A stretch of DNA of 64,000 bases from Euglena gracilis (taxonomy: Eukaryota; Euglenida; Euglenophyceae; Euglenales): NCBI GenBank assembly GCA_039621445.1, contig CP154957.1:25086938-25150937 (forward strand), read 5' to 3'. This document shows positions 1-11,000 of this stretch, in pieces; the first letter of the stretch is position 1, and the number at the start of each line of letters is the position of its first letter. Under the pieces are notes generated by a model that did no database searches, was not told where the DNA came from, and saw nothing but the letters and a program-made list of their open reading frames with translations. Position numbers and translations under genes: made by a program.

Positions 1-183
1 GCCGCCGTGCCTCCAGCCCGCCGGCCGGGCCGCCGGGCCGCCAGGCCGCCGGCCGGGCCGCCGGGCCGCCGGCCGGGCCCGGGCCACCGGCCGGGCCACC
101 GGGCCGCTGGGCCGGGCCGCCGGGCCGTCGTGCCGCCGGCCGGGCCGCCGGGCTGCCGGGCCGTCGGGCCGCCGGGCCGGGGT
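1..183. repeat. GC-rich minisatellite, GGGCCGCC-type unit
   Basis: Tandem degenerate units of GGGCCGCC/GGCCGGGC. The block runs directly into a conserved tail starting GGTCAATGAAGGGG. The same minisatellite plus tail recurs at 27601-27853, and a weaker version lies near 17327-17462. Open reading through it (Pro/Gly/Arg/Ala-rich) is compositional, not coding. The window edge truncates its left side. Confidence 0.9.
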
Positions 184-236
184 CAATGAAGGGGTGGGGG
201 CGCGCTTATAAAGAGCTCAGCACTATTCAAAACCTG
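184..236 (+). repeat. dispersed tail motif ending in AAAACCTGG
   Basis: The segment contains CGCGCTTATAAAGAGCTCAG followed by CACTATTCAAAACCTGGT. It is nearly identical at 27798-27853, inverted at 42272-42335 and partly at 10781-10806, and diverged at 17428-17462. In every copy the sequence after ACCTGGT is unrelated. This fits a fixed end of a mobile or amplified unit, though which family it terminates is not clear. Confidence 0.7.
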
Positions 237-729
237 GTTATAGGTCCCGGAATCGTTGGTGAAAATCCGACCCCCCAAAATGACCACGAAACCCCCCAAA
301 TTTGGACAAAAAATGACATTTTTGATGATGGTCGGTCTCAAAAAATTGCCAAAAAATTAGTTTTTGGGTGGTTTGCGGCCGACAAATCCGTCCCCAGCGA
401 CTTTTATTTTGTTTTCCTCAGGGGTTCATCAATCCCAGTTTGGTTGGTCGGCCCGAAGGGGGGGGGGGTAAAAGTGGGGGGGTTATAATTGGGGGGGATA
501 TACTCCATTCTCATGTGTTGTAACAGTGCGAGTCCTGTACTGAGTTGTTGGCATCGCATTCCTTTTTTTCCCAGCACCTGAGACCATTGGATGCTGCTGA
601 ATTGATGAAAAATCGAACACCACATTTCAATCACTGAGGCTGCACTCTCCGCCTTCTCCGGCTCCTCCCGAGGAAGTCGTTGGACAAACATGTTCAAAGA
701 AGGTTGCTTCATTGCTGCGGTGGGAAAAT
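237..729. other. no gene seen
   Basis: A/T-rich sequence with a G run near 460-490 and no exon I can support. It reads as intergenic or intronic sequence upstream of the repeat array at 730. Confidence 0.5.
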
Positions 730-888
730 TTTTTGGTGTCCACATGTGAACCACAAATATTTTTTTGGTGTCCATACGTGAACCACAAATTTTTTTTGGT
801 GTCCACACATGAACCACAAAAAAATGTTTGGTGTCCACAGTGAACCACAAAATAACAACCTTGGTGTACCACACTAAATGAATGTCTG
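730..888 (-). mobile_element. partial P-family MITE, one end only
   Basis: Imperfect units of roughly 30 bp alternate GGTGTCCACA with GTGAACCACAAA. The array closes with CACTAAATGAATGTCTG at 872-888. That terminus matches the end of the complete element at 46140-46605 and, more distantly, the one at 12719-13380. No matching CAGACATTCA end is visible to the left, so this copy is truncated. Confidence 0.65.
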
Positions 889-943
889 GCTTGGACCCCC
901 ACCACCACCACCAACCGTCAAAAATGTGCTGAGTGCGGACGGC

Positions 944-1234
944 TCACACCGCCGCCTGGGCGACCGCCTCCTGGAGGGCGGCCAGCGGGGCGTCCGCCAT
1001 CGTGAGGGAGTCGGAGCAGTACTGCGGCTCCCGGCCGTCGTCCCGCAGCGGCGCTGCGATGAGGCAGCAGAGGGGCCAGGCTCTTGGTCCACGCGTTGAA
1101 AGAGGGGGGGGGAGACCGGCCGGTGGGCCTCACCAGGGAGTGGAGGGTGCACCAACCCTGCGGTCGGGCTGGGCCAGCGGACGCCCTGAATGCGATTTCC
1201 CGATCCACATGGCGTGACTTTCCGGTCCCAAACG
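944..1234 (-). CDS. unrecognised gene, two 3' exons
   Basis: Terminal exon 944-1053 follows an acceptor ending ATCGCAG and reads 35 codons to TGA. Its third codon positions are strongly G/C, including DDGREPQYC and MADAPLAALQEAVAQAAV. Upstream, 1134-1234 has a donor G|GTGAGG and an acceptor AAGCAG. It ends in phase 1, exactly what the terminal exon needs, giving a junction LPAPLRDD. The terminal exon is the more secure of the two. I recognise no domain. Further 5' exons should lie between 1235 and 3390, but none is clear. The strand agrees with the next three genes. Confidence 0.45.
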
Positions 1235-2066
1235 CTGCTTCTCGGCATGAATCATTGATCTTTCTCGCAGGTGGAATTGCTTTGCGCACAGCAAAAAAAA
1301 CAACGGAATAAAACCAAAAAAAATATGCAACCCACCACGTGTATCCCCCTCCCTTCCTCCCCTACCGACCCGACCAAACTGGGACACCCAGCGGACTTTA
1401 TGCTCTTGGGTGTTGTTGTAAATGGGGAAATATGTAGTGGTAATATTTCTTTTGGGGGGTGAGACCTTACTCAATTTGGATCTGATCTGCAAAGAGCATG
1501 GAAATTCAAAATCTTAAATAAAAACTTTTGTTGGGTTTGCGCTGAATGTGTGAGGGTAAGGATGGGCCAAATTTTGGTCAAATTTAGGGACCAAGTCAAG
1601 CCGGAAGGTAGGTGCCCGTTTTGGAAGATTCTTTTGAAAGCACCTTTTCCCAAATTTTTCCAAAATTCGGCCTAAACTCGGCCTTACGTGGTCCTAAACG
1701 GGGCCGAAGTTATTCCTAAATTCCCTAAACTGGGACACCCACAGAAGTCCAGCCGTAACCCTAACTCTATCCAATAATAAAATAGCCCCAACTTTCCCAA
1801 AAAGTGGGAATCCGGAGGAATTATTGGGACCCCCCCTGGAGGTCCCTGGGTGGGGGGTGGGTTAGGGTTCCTGGCTGCCCACTGGAAAACATGAATTCCT
1901 TATTCCCGATTCTAGCGCATTTCCCAGGCGCTGCGGACCGAAATGGGAGCCAGGTGGAGCCATCAAAAGAAACTGTGGGGCCTGAAGGGGGGGGTGGGGG
2001 GCGTAGTTCCTGGTAGTTCCAATCATCCAGAACTTTCTGCACTTCAATTCAAATATGGGTCTCAGG
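1235..2066. other. non-coding, no feature resolved
   Basis: Mixed A/T-rich sequence with short G/C runs. It contains short CCCTAAC-like words near 1750 and 1860, but no array and no exon with convincing splice sites. Confidence 0.4.
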
Positions 2067-2446
2067 CAGGGTTTGATATAAGGACAGGTGGGGGGGTCCG
2101 GGGTGCGGGCCAGGAGGGGGGGGGGGGGGGGGGGGGACACCCCCCCACCTAAACAGTGGTGTGGTCCGGGTGACCGAAAATTTTTGAACCCCCAAAACGA
2201 CCAAAAGTGCCATTTTGGGCACTTTTTGGGCAAAAATGTGCCAAAAATGCAAAAAATTTTCGGCGCAAAGCGCCAGAGGAAAAAATTGACCCTTTTTGGG
2301 GGGGTCCCGGGTACCCCCCCCAGGGTCGGTCCGGACCCCCCTGGCAGGTGGGGTGGGGGTCCGGACCCCCCCCTGCGGGCCAGGATGGGGGGGGGGGGGG
2401 ACACCCCCCACCTAAACCATGTACGCCCTCCTTATATCAAACCCTG
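2067..2446. mobile_element. hAT-like MITE with 8-bp target duplication
   Basis: A 380-bp element. Terminal inverted repeats are CAGGGTTTGATATAAGGA and its complement. GTCTCAGG is directly repeated at 2059-2066 and 2447-2454. CAGG-type termini and 8-bp duplications are hallmarks of the hAT superfamily. The interior holds G runs and AAAATTTTCGGCGC followed by AAAG and CGC. A sister copy at 16199-16606 shares the core and the TIR pattern. It encodes no transposase, so it is non-autonomous. Confidence 0.88.
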
Positions 2447-3390
2447 GTCTCAGGCTTTTGAAAACATTTTCAGGATGGGTCCATTACAAATATGGCAAGA
2501 TCCAACTCAACCTTGAAACAGGGGGGGAGGATGCAACATGAACACTCAAAGGACGCGACACAAAGAACAACAACAAAAAAACAAAAAAAATCGCAAATTG
2601 GATATAAAAACCTTTAGAGACCGCTGAAAACTTTTCGGCTTTGCCAGTAAAAAATTCTTCATTTTGCATAAAACTAAGCATTTTGTTGACCAAAAAAAAT
2701 TGCAGAAAATGTCAAATTTTGACAAAAGTTTAGGTCTCGTCGAAAATCAGGGGGAAAATAAGGAATTTACAGTCAAGAAATTTTCCAGTGAAGATCCAAA
2801 AAATCGTCAGATAAAAAAAGCACAAAAAATGCCAAAAAAAACGCAAAAAAAACACGAATTTTTCCAAATTCGGAAAAGGCAAAAAATACTGGGAAAAAAA
2901 ACATGTTTGTGTTTTCCCCCTGGTTGAAACCGGGGGGGCAGGGAGGGAAAGCAACATGGACCCTCGAAAAGAGCGGTGCAAATTACCGAAAAAAAGGCAA
3001 AAAACAATAGCAAAAACAATTGCAAATTACATGTAAAATCCTCCAGGAGTTCCCACGGGATGTACATTTCTGCTGCAGAAGAAAAAATTACCTTCTCCAG
3101 GAAAATTTTCCATTTTACATAAAAGAAAACCATGACAAAAAAATTCAAAATGACAAAAAAGTTGAGGAAATTTCGGTCTCAGAGGAAAATGGGGGACCAA
3201 CATGAAATTCTCAATGGTCAAAAAATTTCCAGCAGAAATTGAAAAATCGCCAGAAAAAAGGCAGAAAAATTCAAAAACAAAAAAACCCACAAATATTGCC
3301 AAAAATTGAAAAACACAAAACAAAAAAGGCGCATTTGCGTTCCCCTCGAGAAGCATTTGGTTGGACTTCAATAAAAACTCCACCCTCTAT
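2447..3390. other. A-rich non-coding segment
   Basis: Long runs of A with interspersed CAAAAAATGCC-type words. The two halves, roughly 2520-2900 and 2930-3340, are loosely similar: each has GGG(A/C)GG, then GCAACATG, then ACTCGAAA-like text. This suggests a diverged duplication. No exon is supported. Confidence 0.4.
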
Positions 3391-5369
3391 CTATCCTTCC
3401 AGGGATGCAGCCACACCAGTGCGCTTGCTGAGGACAACGACCCCAGCCTCAGCGATCGGGTCCAGCTGGAAACCCATCGTTCCAGAGAGAGAACGCATCG
3501 CATTCCAAGACTTAGCCTGTGGATGATATAGAACGTCATTGGCAGGAGTTTTTTTTGTCGGTGTGCACCACGCCCTGTAATGCTCAATGTCGGGTCAAAA
3601 TGGTCACGCACACAAAAGGGAAGAGAACTGTCCAATGCAATGCAATGCAATTGTTCTGAGTGCATATGCCTGCTCTCCTTTGAGGTTGTGATCATCCCTG
3701 CGGGGGTGGCCCACCTCTGGCATCGGCATGTACACCGGCCGGTCCCCTTCCAGCAGCGCGGTGATGGCAAGCTTGGCATCTGGGGGAGGGTGGGGACCAA
3801 AGAATGAAAAACATGTTGTTGTTTATTTCAAAAAAAAAAGTTCTGCCACATCGTCGGAGGCTTTTGCAAAAGGATTGATGCCTAACCTTTTGTGCAATGC
3901 AAGGTGTCAAAGCGAGACTGATATCTCCATCCCAGGTGTGTGGATCGTAGCGGTATGGGAAAGCGAGCTTGCCAGATTTCTTGGCACCCAACTGGGTGCC
4001 AAGAAATCCACCATAAGCGTGGCTGTTTCGACCTTCGCATGCAACTTCTGAAATTTCAGTAACAGAAAAATTGGCAAAAAAAATTCTGCCGTTGGCGCGA
4101 ATGATAAAAAACATACTTTTTTTTGAAAAAAGCAACACCAAAAACATGTTTTAAAACATTCTCATCCTTGTGGGGGACGACCCCAAATATAACCCCCCTT
4201 CATCTTGGGGTCCAGCTTCAGGGTCCGAGCGAGATACCCCCCTGACAATGCCAAAGAAGGCGGGGATTCTTCTTAGGCAGCCTAACTCGCAATCAGCTTT
4301 GAAAGTGACTGAAAAATTGCGCCGATGCGCAATGTCTCAAAGAAGTTCTGTGTTCCAAAACCAAAGCCTTAGGTCCAGGACAGTATAAATTAGTTTGACC
4401 CTGCACTCCAGGGCTTGGACACGAGAGCAACGACTTGTAACTCCACGGTCTGTGTGCACATGGCTGCCAAGGCCCCATGTGGATGAACCCAAAGCGCCGG
4501 GTAATGAAACAAGGGAACTACATTGCACAGTTGCGCAATGTAGCAACAAATTGTTTCATTACAAAAAGATTTAAACACATTGCGCATTTGTGCAATTTTC
4601 CAATTTTTTGTAATTCTACATGTGGGATGTTATTGCGCACCTGTCAATAAGAACACAATATCTGTGTTAAAATATGCTTTCACTCCGCATCTGCGCAACG
4701 GACACGCTTCGTTAGTACGTTAGTACAACATTTAAGAGTTATTTTGAACAACTGTGCAATAGACATACAATTTTAAAATTCTGAATCAGTGCAGATGCGC
4801 GCAGATGCGATATGAGAGCTTGAAACTCATCTCACGACGCAGGGAGAGAACGGCCGTGGTACAGGGGCACGTTTTTTTTTGTAATTTGCAACCCGCCAGA
4901 CAGCCACATCGCACCAGGGCAGATGGAGGACATGGTTGGGCAAAACAGATCATCCTGTCATACCAAAACACCCAACTCCTAGCACTGAGTGCAACCTCGC
5001 TGTCGCTCCACAGACTGCCGCCCTGATTCGTTTCAAACCCAATAGTGGTCGTGCAGAGAGGACCCTCAACACACCGTACCACGCCAAAGGGAAGCCCATA
5101 AACTCAGAGGATTCCGTTATCCATTGCGCACATGCGCAGTGGCTATGCATTGTGCACATGCGCAATGGGTAACTGTTGCGCATGTGCGCAATGTCTGTAA
5201 CCATTGTGCTCTGTGCCCAGCAGTGTGGGGGTTGCTCACCAGACATGGGGACAAGACCCTGGGCTTACCCTCAATCCACCCCAACCCCTCGGTCCGGATG
5301 GTTCCCCACTGTATCGCTCCTCCCGCATCAACGTCCCAGGGGTCACAACTCTCTGGCGCGCCGATTTTC
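3391..5369 (-). CDS. multi-exon gene, product not recognised
   Basis: Four exons join in phase: 4182-4241, 3919-4047, 3715-3779 and 3391-3465, ending at TAG 3391-3393. Introns begin GT and end CAG and are 134, 139 and 249 nt. The joined frame reads through LARTLKLDPKMKGGYIW, then GGFLGTQLGAKKSGKLAF and PYRYDPHTWDGDI, then LEGDRPVYMPMPE, and finishes AEAGVVVLSKRTGVAASLEG. A further upstream exon ending at 5269 (start about 5369) has a strong GTAAG donor and the correct phase; it is the least certain part. If it is real, the intervening intron contains the TTGCGCA repeat cluster. The exons are GC-rich against A-rich introns. I recognise no family. The start codon was not found. Confidence 0.55.
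4316..5200. repeat. TTGCGCA/TGCGCAA palindromic repeat cluster
   Basis: Repeated copies of palindromic words of the form TTGCGCA-N2-TGCGCAA are scattered here and are densest at 5118-5200. The same motif builds the subterminal arrays of the element at 61.7-64 kb. This is probably a degraded relative of that element, lying inside an intron of the surrounding gene. No recombinase-like reading frame was recognised here. Confidence 0.55.
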
Positions 5370-6180
5370 CAGCTTTTCATAATGTGTGTGTTAACCCCCC
5401 ACAGACATGTCGCAGAGACTAAAAAAAGCAGCAAAAAGGGCCAAGCTTCCCCCTGCCTGTGAAGCACCATCTGGGGAACACAGTCGGGGCTTCAAAAGCC
5501 AGGGCCTCGCAACAGACGTTTCGGCCCTTTTTGGGGAAAACTCACGTCTCCTGAAAGCTGGGGTTTTAAACTTTAACATGGTGCACAGGCCAAAAAAAAA
5601 AAACCAAAATTGGGCCTGTTCCCTGGGTCCCAACACCCGCACATGACGCTGGACCCTAAACGAAGGGTCCCTGCGTTTCAAAGAGTTCCAAAAAAGAAAA
5701 AAATTACACAGGTGCGCAATACAGCTTAAGTGCAAGTTTAGGCCACCAAAGTTCTCGGACTTGGGGCCAGCTTCATGAATGAGGTGTTTGGATTTGCAGG
5801 GATGGGCACTGGAAAAATTTTCCATCTGGGCAATACCCAAGCATCATAAAATGTGCAATATGCCTAAAGGTGAGGCGTTTTTAGGCACTTTCCGGGTCGC
5901 TGTGCACACCACAGGAAGTTGTATCTTTGCTGCTTTTGGAACCTGCCAAATCCTAGAAAATTCATTAATTCCAAGCTATAACCCCTGCCCCCCCCCCAGA
6001 GCTGCACTTTGGCGAAAAAAAAGAACACCCCGAGGGTATATTTGGAGAGGGGGCTGCTTGGTGGGGGGCAAACCAGCGAACCCCCCCCACAACCATGACG
6101 AATTGCACACCTTCAGGGCACCGGTCGAGGGTCATCACTGGCTCCACCTTTGTTTTCTTCCCTGTGTGCAAGGAAAATGG
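5370..6180. other. no gene resolved
   Basis: Mixed sequence with one more TTGCGCA-like word near 5709. No exon has good phase and splice sites, although 5' exons of the gene ending at 3391 may lie here. Confidence 0.35.
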
Positions 6181-6255
6181 CTGGCAGACCAGACCAGACC
6201 AGACCAGGCCAGGCCAGGCCAGGCCAGGCCAGACCAGGCCAGGCCAGGCCAGGCC
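6181..6255. repeat. CCAGG/CCAGA pentamer microsatellite
   Basis: A perfect-phase tandem array of the 5-mer CCAGR: first CCAGA units, then mostly CCAGG with one CCAGA interruption. Its length makes it a likely length-variable locus. Confidence 0.95.
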
Positions 6256-6416
6256 AAACCTCCGAATCTGGGAAGGGGGTTCTTGGCACAGAGGCTAGGA
6301 CTTTTGGGCAGCCTGGCTTCCTCATCCAATGGAACTGGAACCACACCTGTGGGGGAGACCAGTGCAGCCCAATTTCCTCCCTTTTTTACCAGCTGCCCCT
6401 TTGGATGAACAGCAGC

Positions 6417-6495
6417 TCAGAACAGGCGCAGGGCAAAGTTCCCGCCATCCTTGCAGAAAATGCAGATGTGGCACAGAGCATTCTTGACTTTGGCA
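6417..6495 (-). CDS. candidate terminal exon with a Cys cluster
   Basis: The exon follows acceptor TTTAATTCAG and reads GCC AAA GTC AAG to TGA at 6417-6419. The peptide AKVKNALCHICIFCKDGG contains a CxxCxxC arrangement and then NFALRLF. Codon third positions are G/C-rich. It needs two bases from the preceding exon. A second frame is also open across the same bases, which lowers confidence. It may be the 3' end of the R3H gene upstream on the same strand, but no phase-perfect join was found. Another GC-rich stretch near 6595-6670 (DAAEEMIQGGSVH) could be an intermediate exon. Confidence 0.35.
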
Positions 6496-7039
6496 CTGAA
6501 TTAAACCAAAATGGTTTGTGTTGGTGCTGTTCAAAGCGGAATGGGATGGCAAGGGTGCCCAACCAAATTGTTACGGTGCACGGAGCCCCCCTGGATCATC
6601 TCCTCCGCCGCGTCCCATTGAACGTTGCATCCCCATAGAACAGAAATAAAACCTGAAAAGCCTGTGGTGGAGACGCACACATCAAAAAAGCAAGAACCAG
6701 AGGAGTTGTGGCGCACACATTAAAATTAGCCACGTCGCATGCGTCGTACAACAAACCTCGCCATGTGCGCAAAATAATTCCGTCGGGGGTTGCCATCAAG
6801 CACCTCCAGGCACTTGGCATTTTGGTGGTGGCGTTGGGATCAGGCTTTTTTTCACCAACCCCAGGGGGGGTCCGGAGTGCCTTGGGGTGCTTGCCCAGGC
6901 AGGCACTACCCCCCCCCGGGGGGGTCGGATTTTGGCCTGTGCCCAGGCACATTCCTTTGAAAATAGGCCATTTTTGGAGGTGCCTGGTTGCCACACAAGT
7001 GAAAAAAAAAGCTTTTTCCCGTCGACGAGGGCAGCACAC

Positions 7040-7261
7040 CCCGCGGTTTCGCCCCTTTGCGGGACACCTCCAGGCAGCGGCTGTGCTTCGGGCCGTAGGA
7101 CTTGGAGAGCAGGCCCCGGGCCCGGGCCATCTGGTGGATCTGCATGCGGGCGAAGGCGGACAGCGTGGGCTCCAGCATGTAGGAGTCGAGGAACCGCAGC
7201 GCCTGGAACCAGCTCAGGAAGGCCACGATCTCTTTGCGCCCCGGGTTGTCCGAGGAGAACT
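7040..7261 (-). CDS. exon encoding an R3H domain
   Basis: The exon follows acceptor TTTGTGCCCAG, opens in phase 1 and runs to a donor near 7039 (an alternative GAG|GTGTCC lies inside). GC-rich codons give FLSWFQALRFLDSYMLEP, then AFARMQIHQMARARGL and SKSYGPKHSRCLEV. The Arg-x3-His signature (RMQIH), the following helix and the SKSYG...R.L.V strand fit the R3H single-stranded nucleic-acid-binding fold. R3H proteins include NFX1-type, SQS1-like and R3H-coiled-coil proteins; I cannot choose between them. The gene lies just downstream of the rhodanese gene on the same strand. Confidence 0.6.
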
Positions 7262-7759
7262 CTGGGCACAAACCAAACAAGGCCGGAGAAGCCGAGGTCC
7301 CAAAGGCATTTCAAATAGACTGGCTTACACGTCACACTTCGGCTTCAGCTTTCCCAGGAACGCTCCCTGTTCGTTCCTGCCACTTTCAGACTGGGTTGCA
7401 ACCTTTTGCTGCTTTTGTTGAAGAGTAACAAACTGCCTGACAGAAACCCACCTTTGGCACTAGAGTTTCATTTGGTTACATGATGCAGTGCTCGCTTGGC
7501 TGCAGAGCCAAGTTTTTCATGGCTGCTAATAACCTGAGTGGCTTGCACACACCACCATTGCTGTCAAAGACAGAGCTTCTCTCACACATTCTGTCCTCTG
7601 GGCACAATCCCCGAAATGAAGATTTGGTTCCCTGAAGTCGAATAATGCAGCTTTTCTCAAAACACAGATTTTCTGGCAAAATTGTGGTCCGAAGTATGTG
7701 CTCCTGCTCCTCATATCTTCCAAAAAACATTTCACTGAACAAAACAAACCCCAGTACAC

Positions 7760-7861
7760 TTCTTCGACTCGTTGCCGGCGGCTTGCAAGTTCCTGCTCCT
7801 TTCTCTTCAGCTCCTCACGGGCTCTCGCCCAGCCATGCTTCTGTTGCCGCTGCTTCGCTGA
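7760..7861 (-). CDS. candidate coiled-coil exon
   Basis: Exactly 34 codons lie between acceptor CGCTTCAG and donor GAA|GTGTAC, phase 0 at both ends. The peptide is highly charged: AKQRQQKHGWARAREEL continuing KRKEQELASRRQRVEE, a probable coiled coil. It sits about 190 bp downstream of the rhodanese stop codon. It therefore most likely belongs to the next gene, possibly the one with the R3H exon. No function is assigned. Confidence 0.4.
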
Positions 7862-8048
7862 CTGAAGCGTGATGCAGGAGGTAGGGCCCCCCCAGGACTT
7901 CTTTGGACTCCTTGCACCTCCAAATCACTCTGGGGTCCAAAATTTTGGCGCTGTGTGAGTGACCCTCCCCCAACCCCCCCCCCCCGGTGTCCAGGAAAAA
8001 AAACATGCCCCCCCCCCCGAATTTACAGCATTAACCAATGGAGCTGAT

Positions 8049-11000
8049 CTAAAAAGAAGCTTGCCCCCAGTCGTTCTCGATGACATCATCCACCGGATTC
8101 GCTTTGGCAGCCATAGCCTTGGCTTTCCCTGCAACGGAAGGGGGGGGGGTTGTTGGTCATCTTATTATTATTATTATTATTATCATTTTATTGTGCGTTG
8201 GTGTTTCGTATACTGTGTGTACTGTGTTGTTTTCTCCAGAAAGAGGGAAGACAACAACAACCCCCAAATGTAGCATAGCCACCCGGGCCCAGTAACAGGC
8301 CACTTTTCAAGCTTTTCAAGACCCCTGGCAGTGGGCGGGGAGGATTTCACTTGAGACCTAAAATTGGCTGTCCATGTTTGGGGAGGCTGCGGTCAAAAAA
8401 AAGCTCAAAAGCAAGTCGGGGAGGAAGGGTGCTGGTGCTGCTGGCTGGCAGCACCTTGGGGGGGGGGGGTGTCCAGTGAAGCCGGAGAACCAGGTTGGTT
8501 TTACTAAAATAAGCTTAAAATGCTAAAAACCCCCGGAAATGAGGCGTCAGAGAGAGAGAGAGAGATTTACTTTCGGACCTTCAACCAGAGAGTGTTTTCG
8601 GTCATTTCAAAAATCAAGGCTTATGTATCCCCTGGGAACATCTTTGAGGGAGACCATCCTGATCCCATCATACCCATCATGTTGATCAAAATGACCCCAC
8701 AAACTATGTTTGTGGCAACAAACTATGTTTTTTTGGCCAAAAAAAATATGCCAATGACAGCGTTTGACAGTGCCGGACGTAGAAAAATGCAGGGAACAGT
8801 GCGGCGGGTGCCCTAAAAATTGGACCCTTTCCCTGGATTCCAGGATTCCGCTCTTTGGAGGCCAAGTATTCCTCTGTGTTTGTGGCGTTCAGTTCGGGTG
8901 GCCAAATGGTGGGGGGGGGGGGGCCAGCACCACACCTTCCTCCTTCAGTGCCTGGCGCCAGGAGATCCACGGGGTTCGGTCTCGCACCGGCACACCGGGG
9001 TCCTGTGTGGAAGCGGGCAGCGGCGGCGGCGGCGGCGGCGGCGGAGGGGAGGGGCACACCTTGCGGGTGGTGGCATACCACGCGAGGTATCCCCCGTCGA
9101 GAAGGACGACATCTGCAGGGGGATGGGAGGGGGGGAGGGGCCTCCCAGGCACTTTCTTTCCGTTCGGCCTTGGGGATCAGGAACTTGGGTCGAAGGTCCG
9201 GCGCAACAACACGACGGAAAGCTTTGAATGCGGTTGATCCAGAATAAGCAGCAAAAGGTCCACATCAAAAGGCTCCCCCCGAGGGCGTGGCCGAACGACC
9301 TGCGGGAAGGTCCAGTTCAGAAATTGGAAAAGGCTGGATGAAGACCCATGAGACCCATTGGGGTACGATGACCATTCCCTGACCGGGGGTCGAAATCCAT
9401 GCAAATAGATTGTTCAGACCCCGAATTTGGGTTTAAACCCAAACCCAAAAATGGGCAGCCCATTTAGACCCATTACCCATTATTGCCCGTTTTCGTTGTT
9501 GTTTTTTGCACTCACCAAAGGAAAAAAACAATCACCATCCAGCGGCCGAACGTTTGCATTTTTGCAGTGTGGGCCTCACTTGCTCCACTTCCCCAACTAC
9601 TTCGGAGAAAGGCTGCCTGATGGATAAGGGTGATGTTAGAATGGGTTAAATTTCTGTTCTGAACATGGGGCGACATCACCAAATCAGGAATTCAGTCCAG
9701 TCCGACCCAGAGAATTTGTTACCTGGGGTGCGCAGCAACTTTTTGGGCCCGACCCCGGCACGGGGGGGGGGGGGCTATGGCGCCACCCATCCCGAAACCC
9801 AACACCCTGGATTCCCTTCGACAGAATCAACGTTCTGGAGCGTTTGTCATCTGTAATTTGTTTTGTCCAAGCTGGAGTTGGTGGAAGAAAACCGGATGTG
9901 TTTTCATACGCACAAAAGGGAGATGGAGAGGACTTGAAACTGGTCGATGGGGAGGGGGTCCCAGTCATGGCCCTCCGACGTAGACGGCGCCGTTGCCCCT
10001 GTCACCCCTTGTCTGCATCCTATTTTTGAAGTTGGAAACAGAAGAATGCACCTCCACTCAAAAGAGTGAAATCGTTGCAATTCAGAATTGAGCTCTCCCC
10101 TGACTTTCAAAATGTGAACTGAACGAAAAACATGAAAACAGTAACAATGGAACAATAACAACAGCATTTGCAGTGGCAGTAATAAATAATATTGCAGTGA
10201 GATCCTGGAGGAGTCTACCAGGGAAAAAACAATTAAATCTTGATTGATTGGATTCCTGGAAGAGAACTTCCTGCCAGAGAAGAGGGAAGGAAGATGGGGT
10301 GACTTCAAAAGCAGAGCATGAACCCCCACCGCACCGGTGTATCCCGCATCCGTCAGCATCCGGGTGGCCTCGGCGGAGCGCTTGCCGCCGTCAGAGCACA
10401 TCAGGATGAGCGTGTGGCCCGCGTCTGGGAAGAGCTGCTTGATCTGCCGCAGGAACTCCTCGTTGGGCCTCTGCACCACCTGTGGAGGAGGGAGGCACCC
10501 TGTGGCAGGAAAAACAAAATTTCCCCCTGGGATGAGGTGAGAATTGCTGCCGGACGTGTCGGACATGTCGGAATGGACACTCCGCTCGAGCCAATCGGCA
10601 AGGAAGTCAATGCTGGAGGGGGAAATTCAGGTCGTTATCAAAGGGGGTGGTCATTGTCGGGGGGGGGGGGTCGAAATGGTCAAATCTAGGCCAATAATGC
10701 CCCAATCAGCCACAAAATAACCCGAAATGGTTATAAAATGAACCCCCCCAAATTATAACCCCCCCAAAATAATAAACCAGGTTTTGAATAGTGCTGAGCT
10801 CTTAATGAGACTTGCATGTAATGGAAAGCCGAAAAGACTAGCATTGCAAATTTCTTTTTAAATTATAATTTATAAAATTGCAACCTTGCAATTCGCGGTG
10901 ACTTTCGGGGATTTTAAAGTAATTCAGAAATGTTAATGAAAAGTTACCATAACCCATTTTGTTGAAATTTCTTCGACTTTTTTGACCCGTTTTTGACCCA

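Noticed and set aside
5118-5205. Bacterial-type operator palindromes
   Set aside because: The TTGCGCA palindromes belong to the repeat family also found at 61.7-64 kb in a eukaryotic transposon setting.
6181-6255. Coding repeat (Arg/Pro/Gly-rich protein)
   Set aside because: A pentamer array gives open frames in several phases on both strands. No flanking coding signal.
9904-10566. 220-codon minus frame through the rhodanese catalytic exon
   Set aside because: Only 10335-10479 is exon. The sequence on both sides is intron, as shown by GT/AG sites and by the phase-perfect join to 9112.
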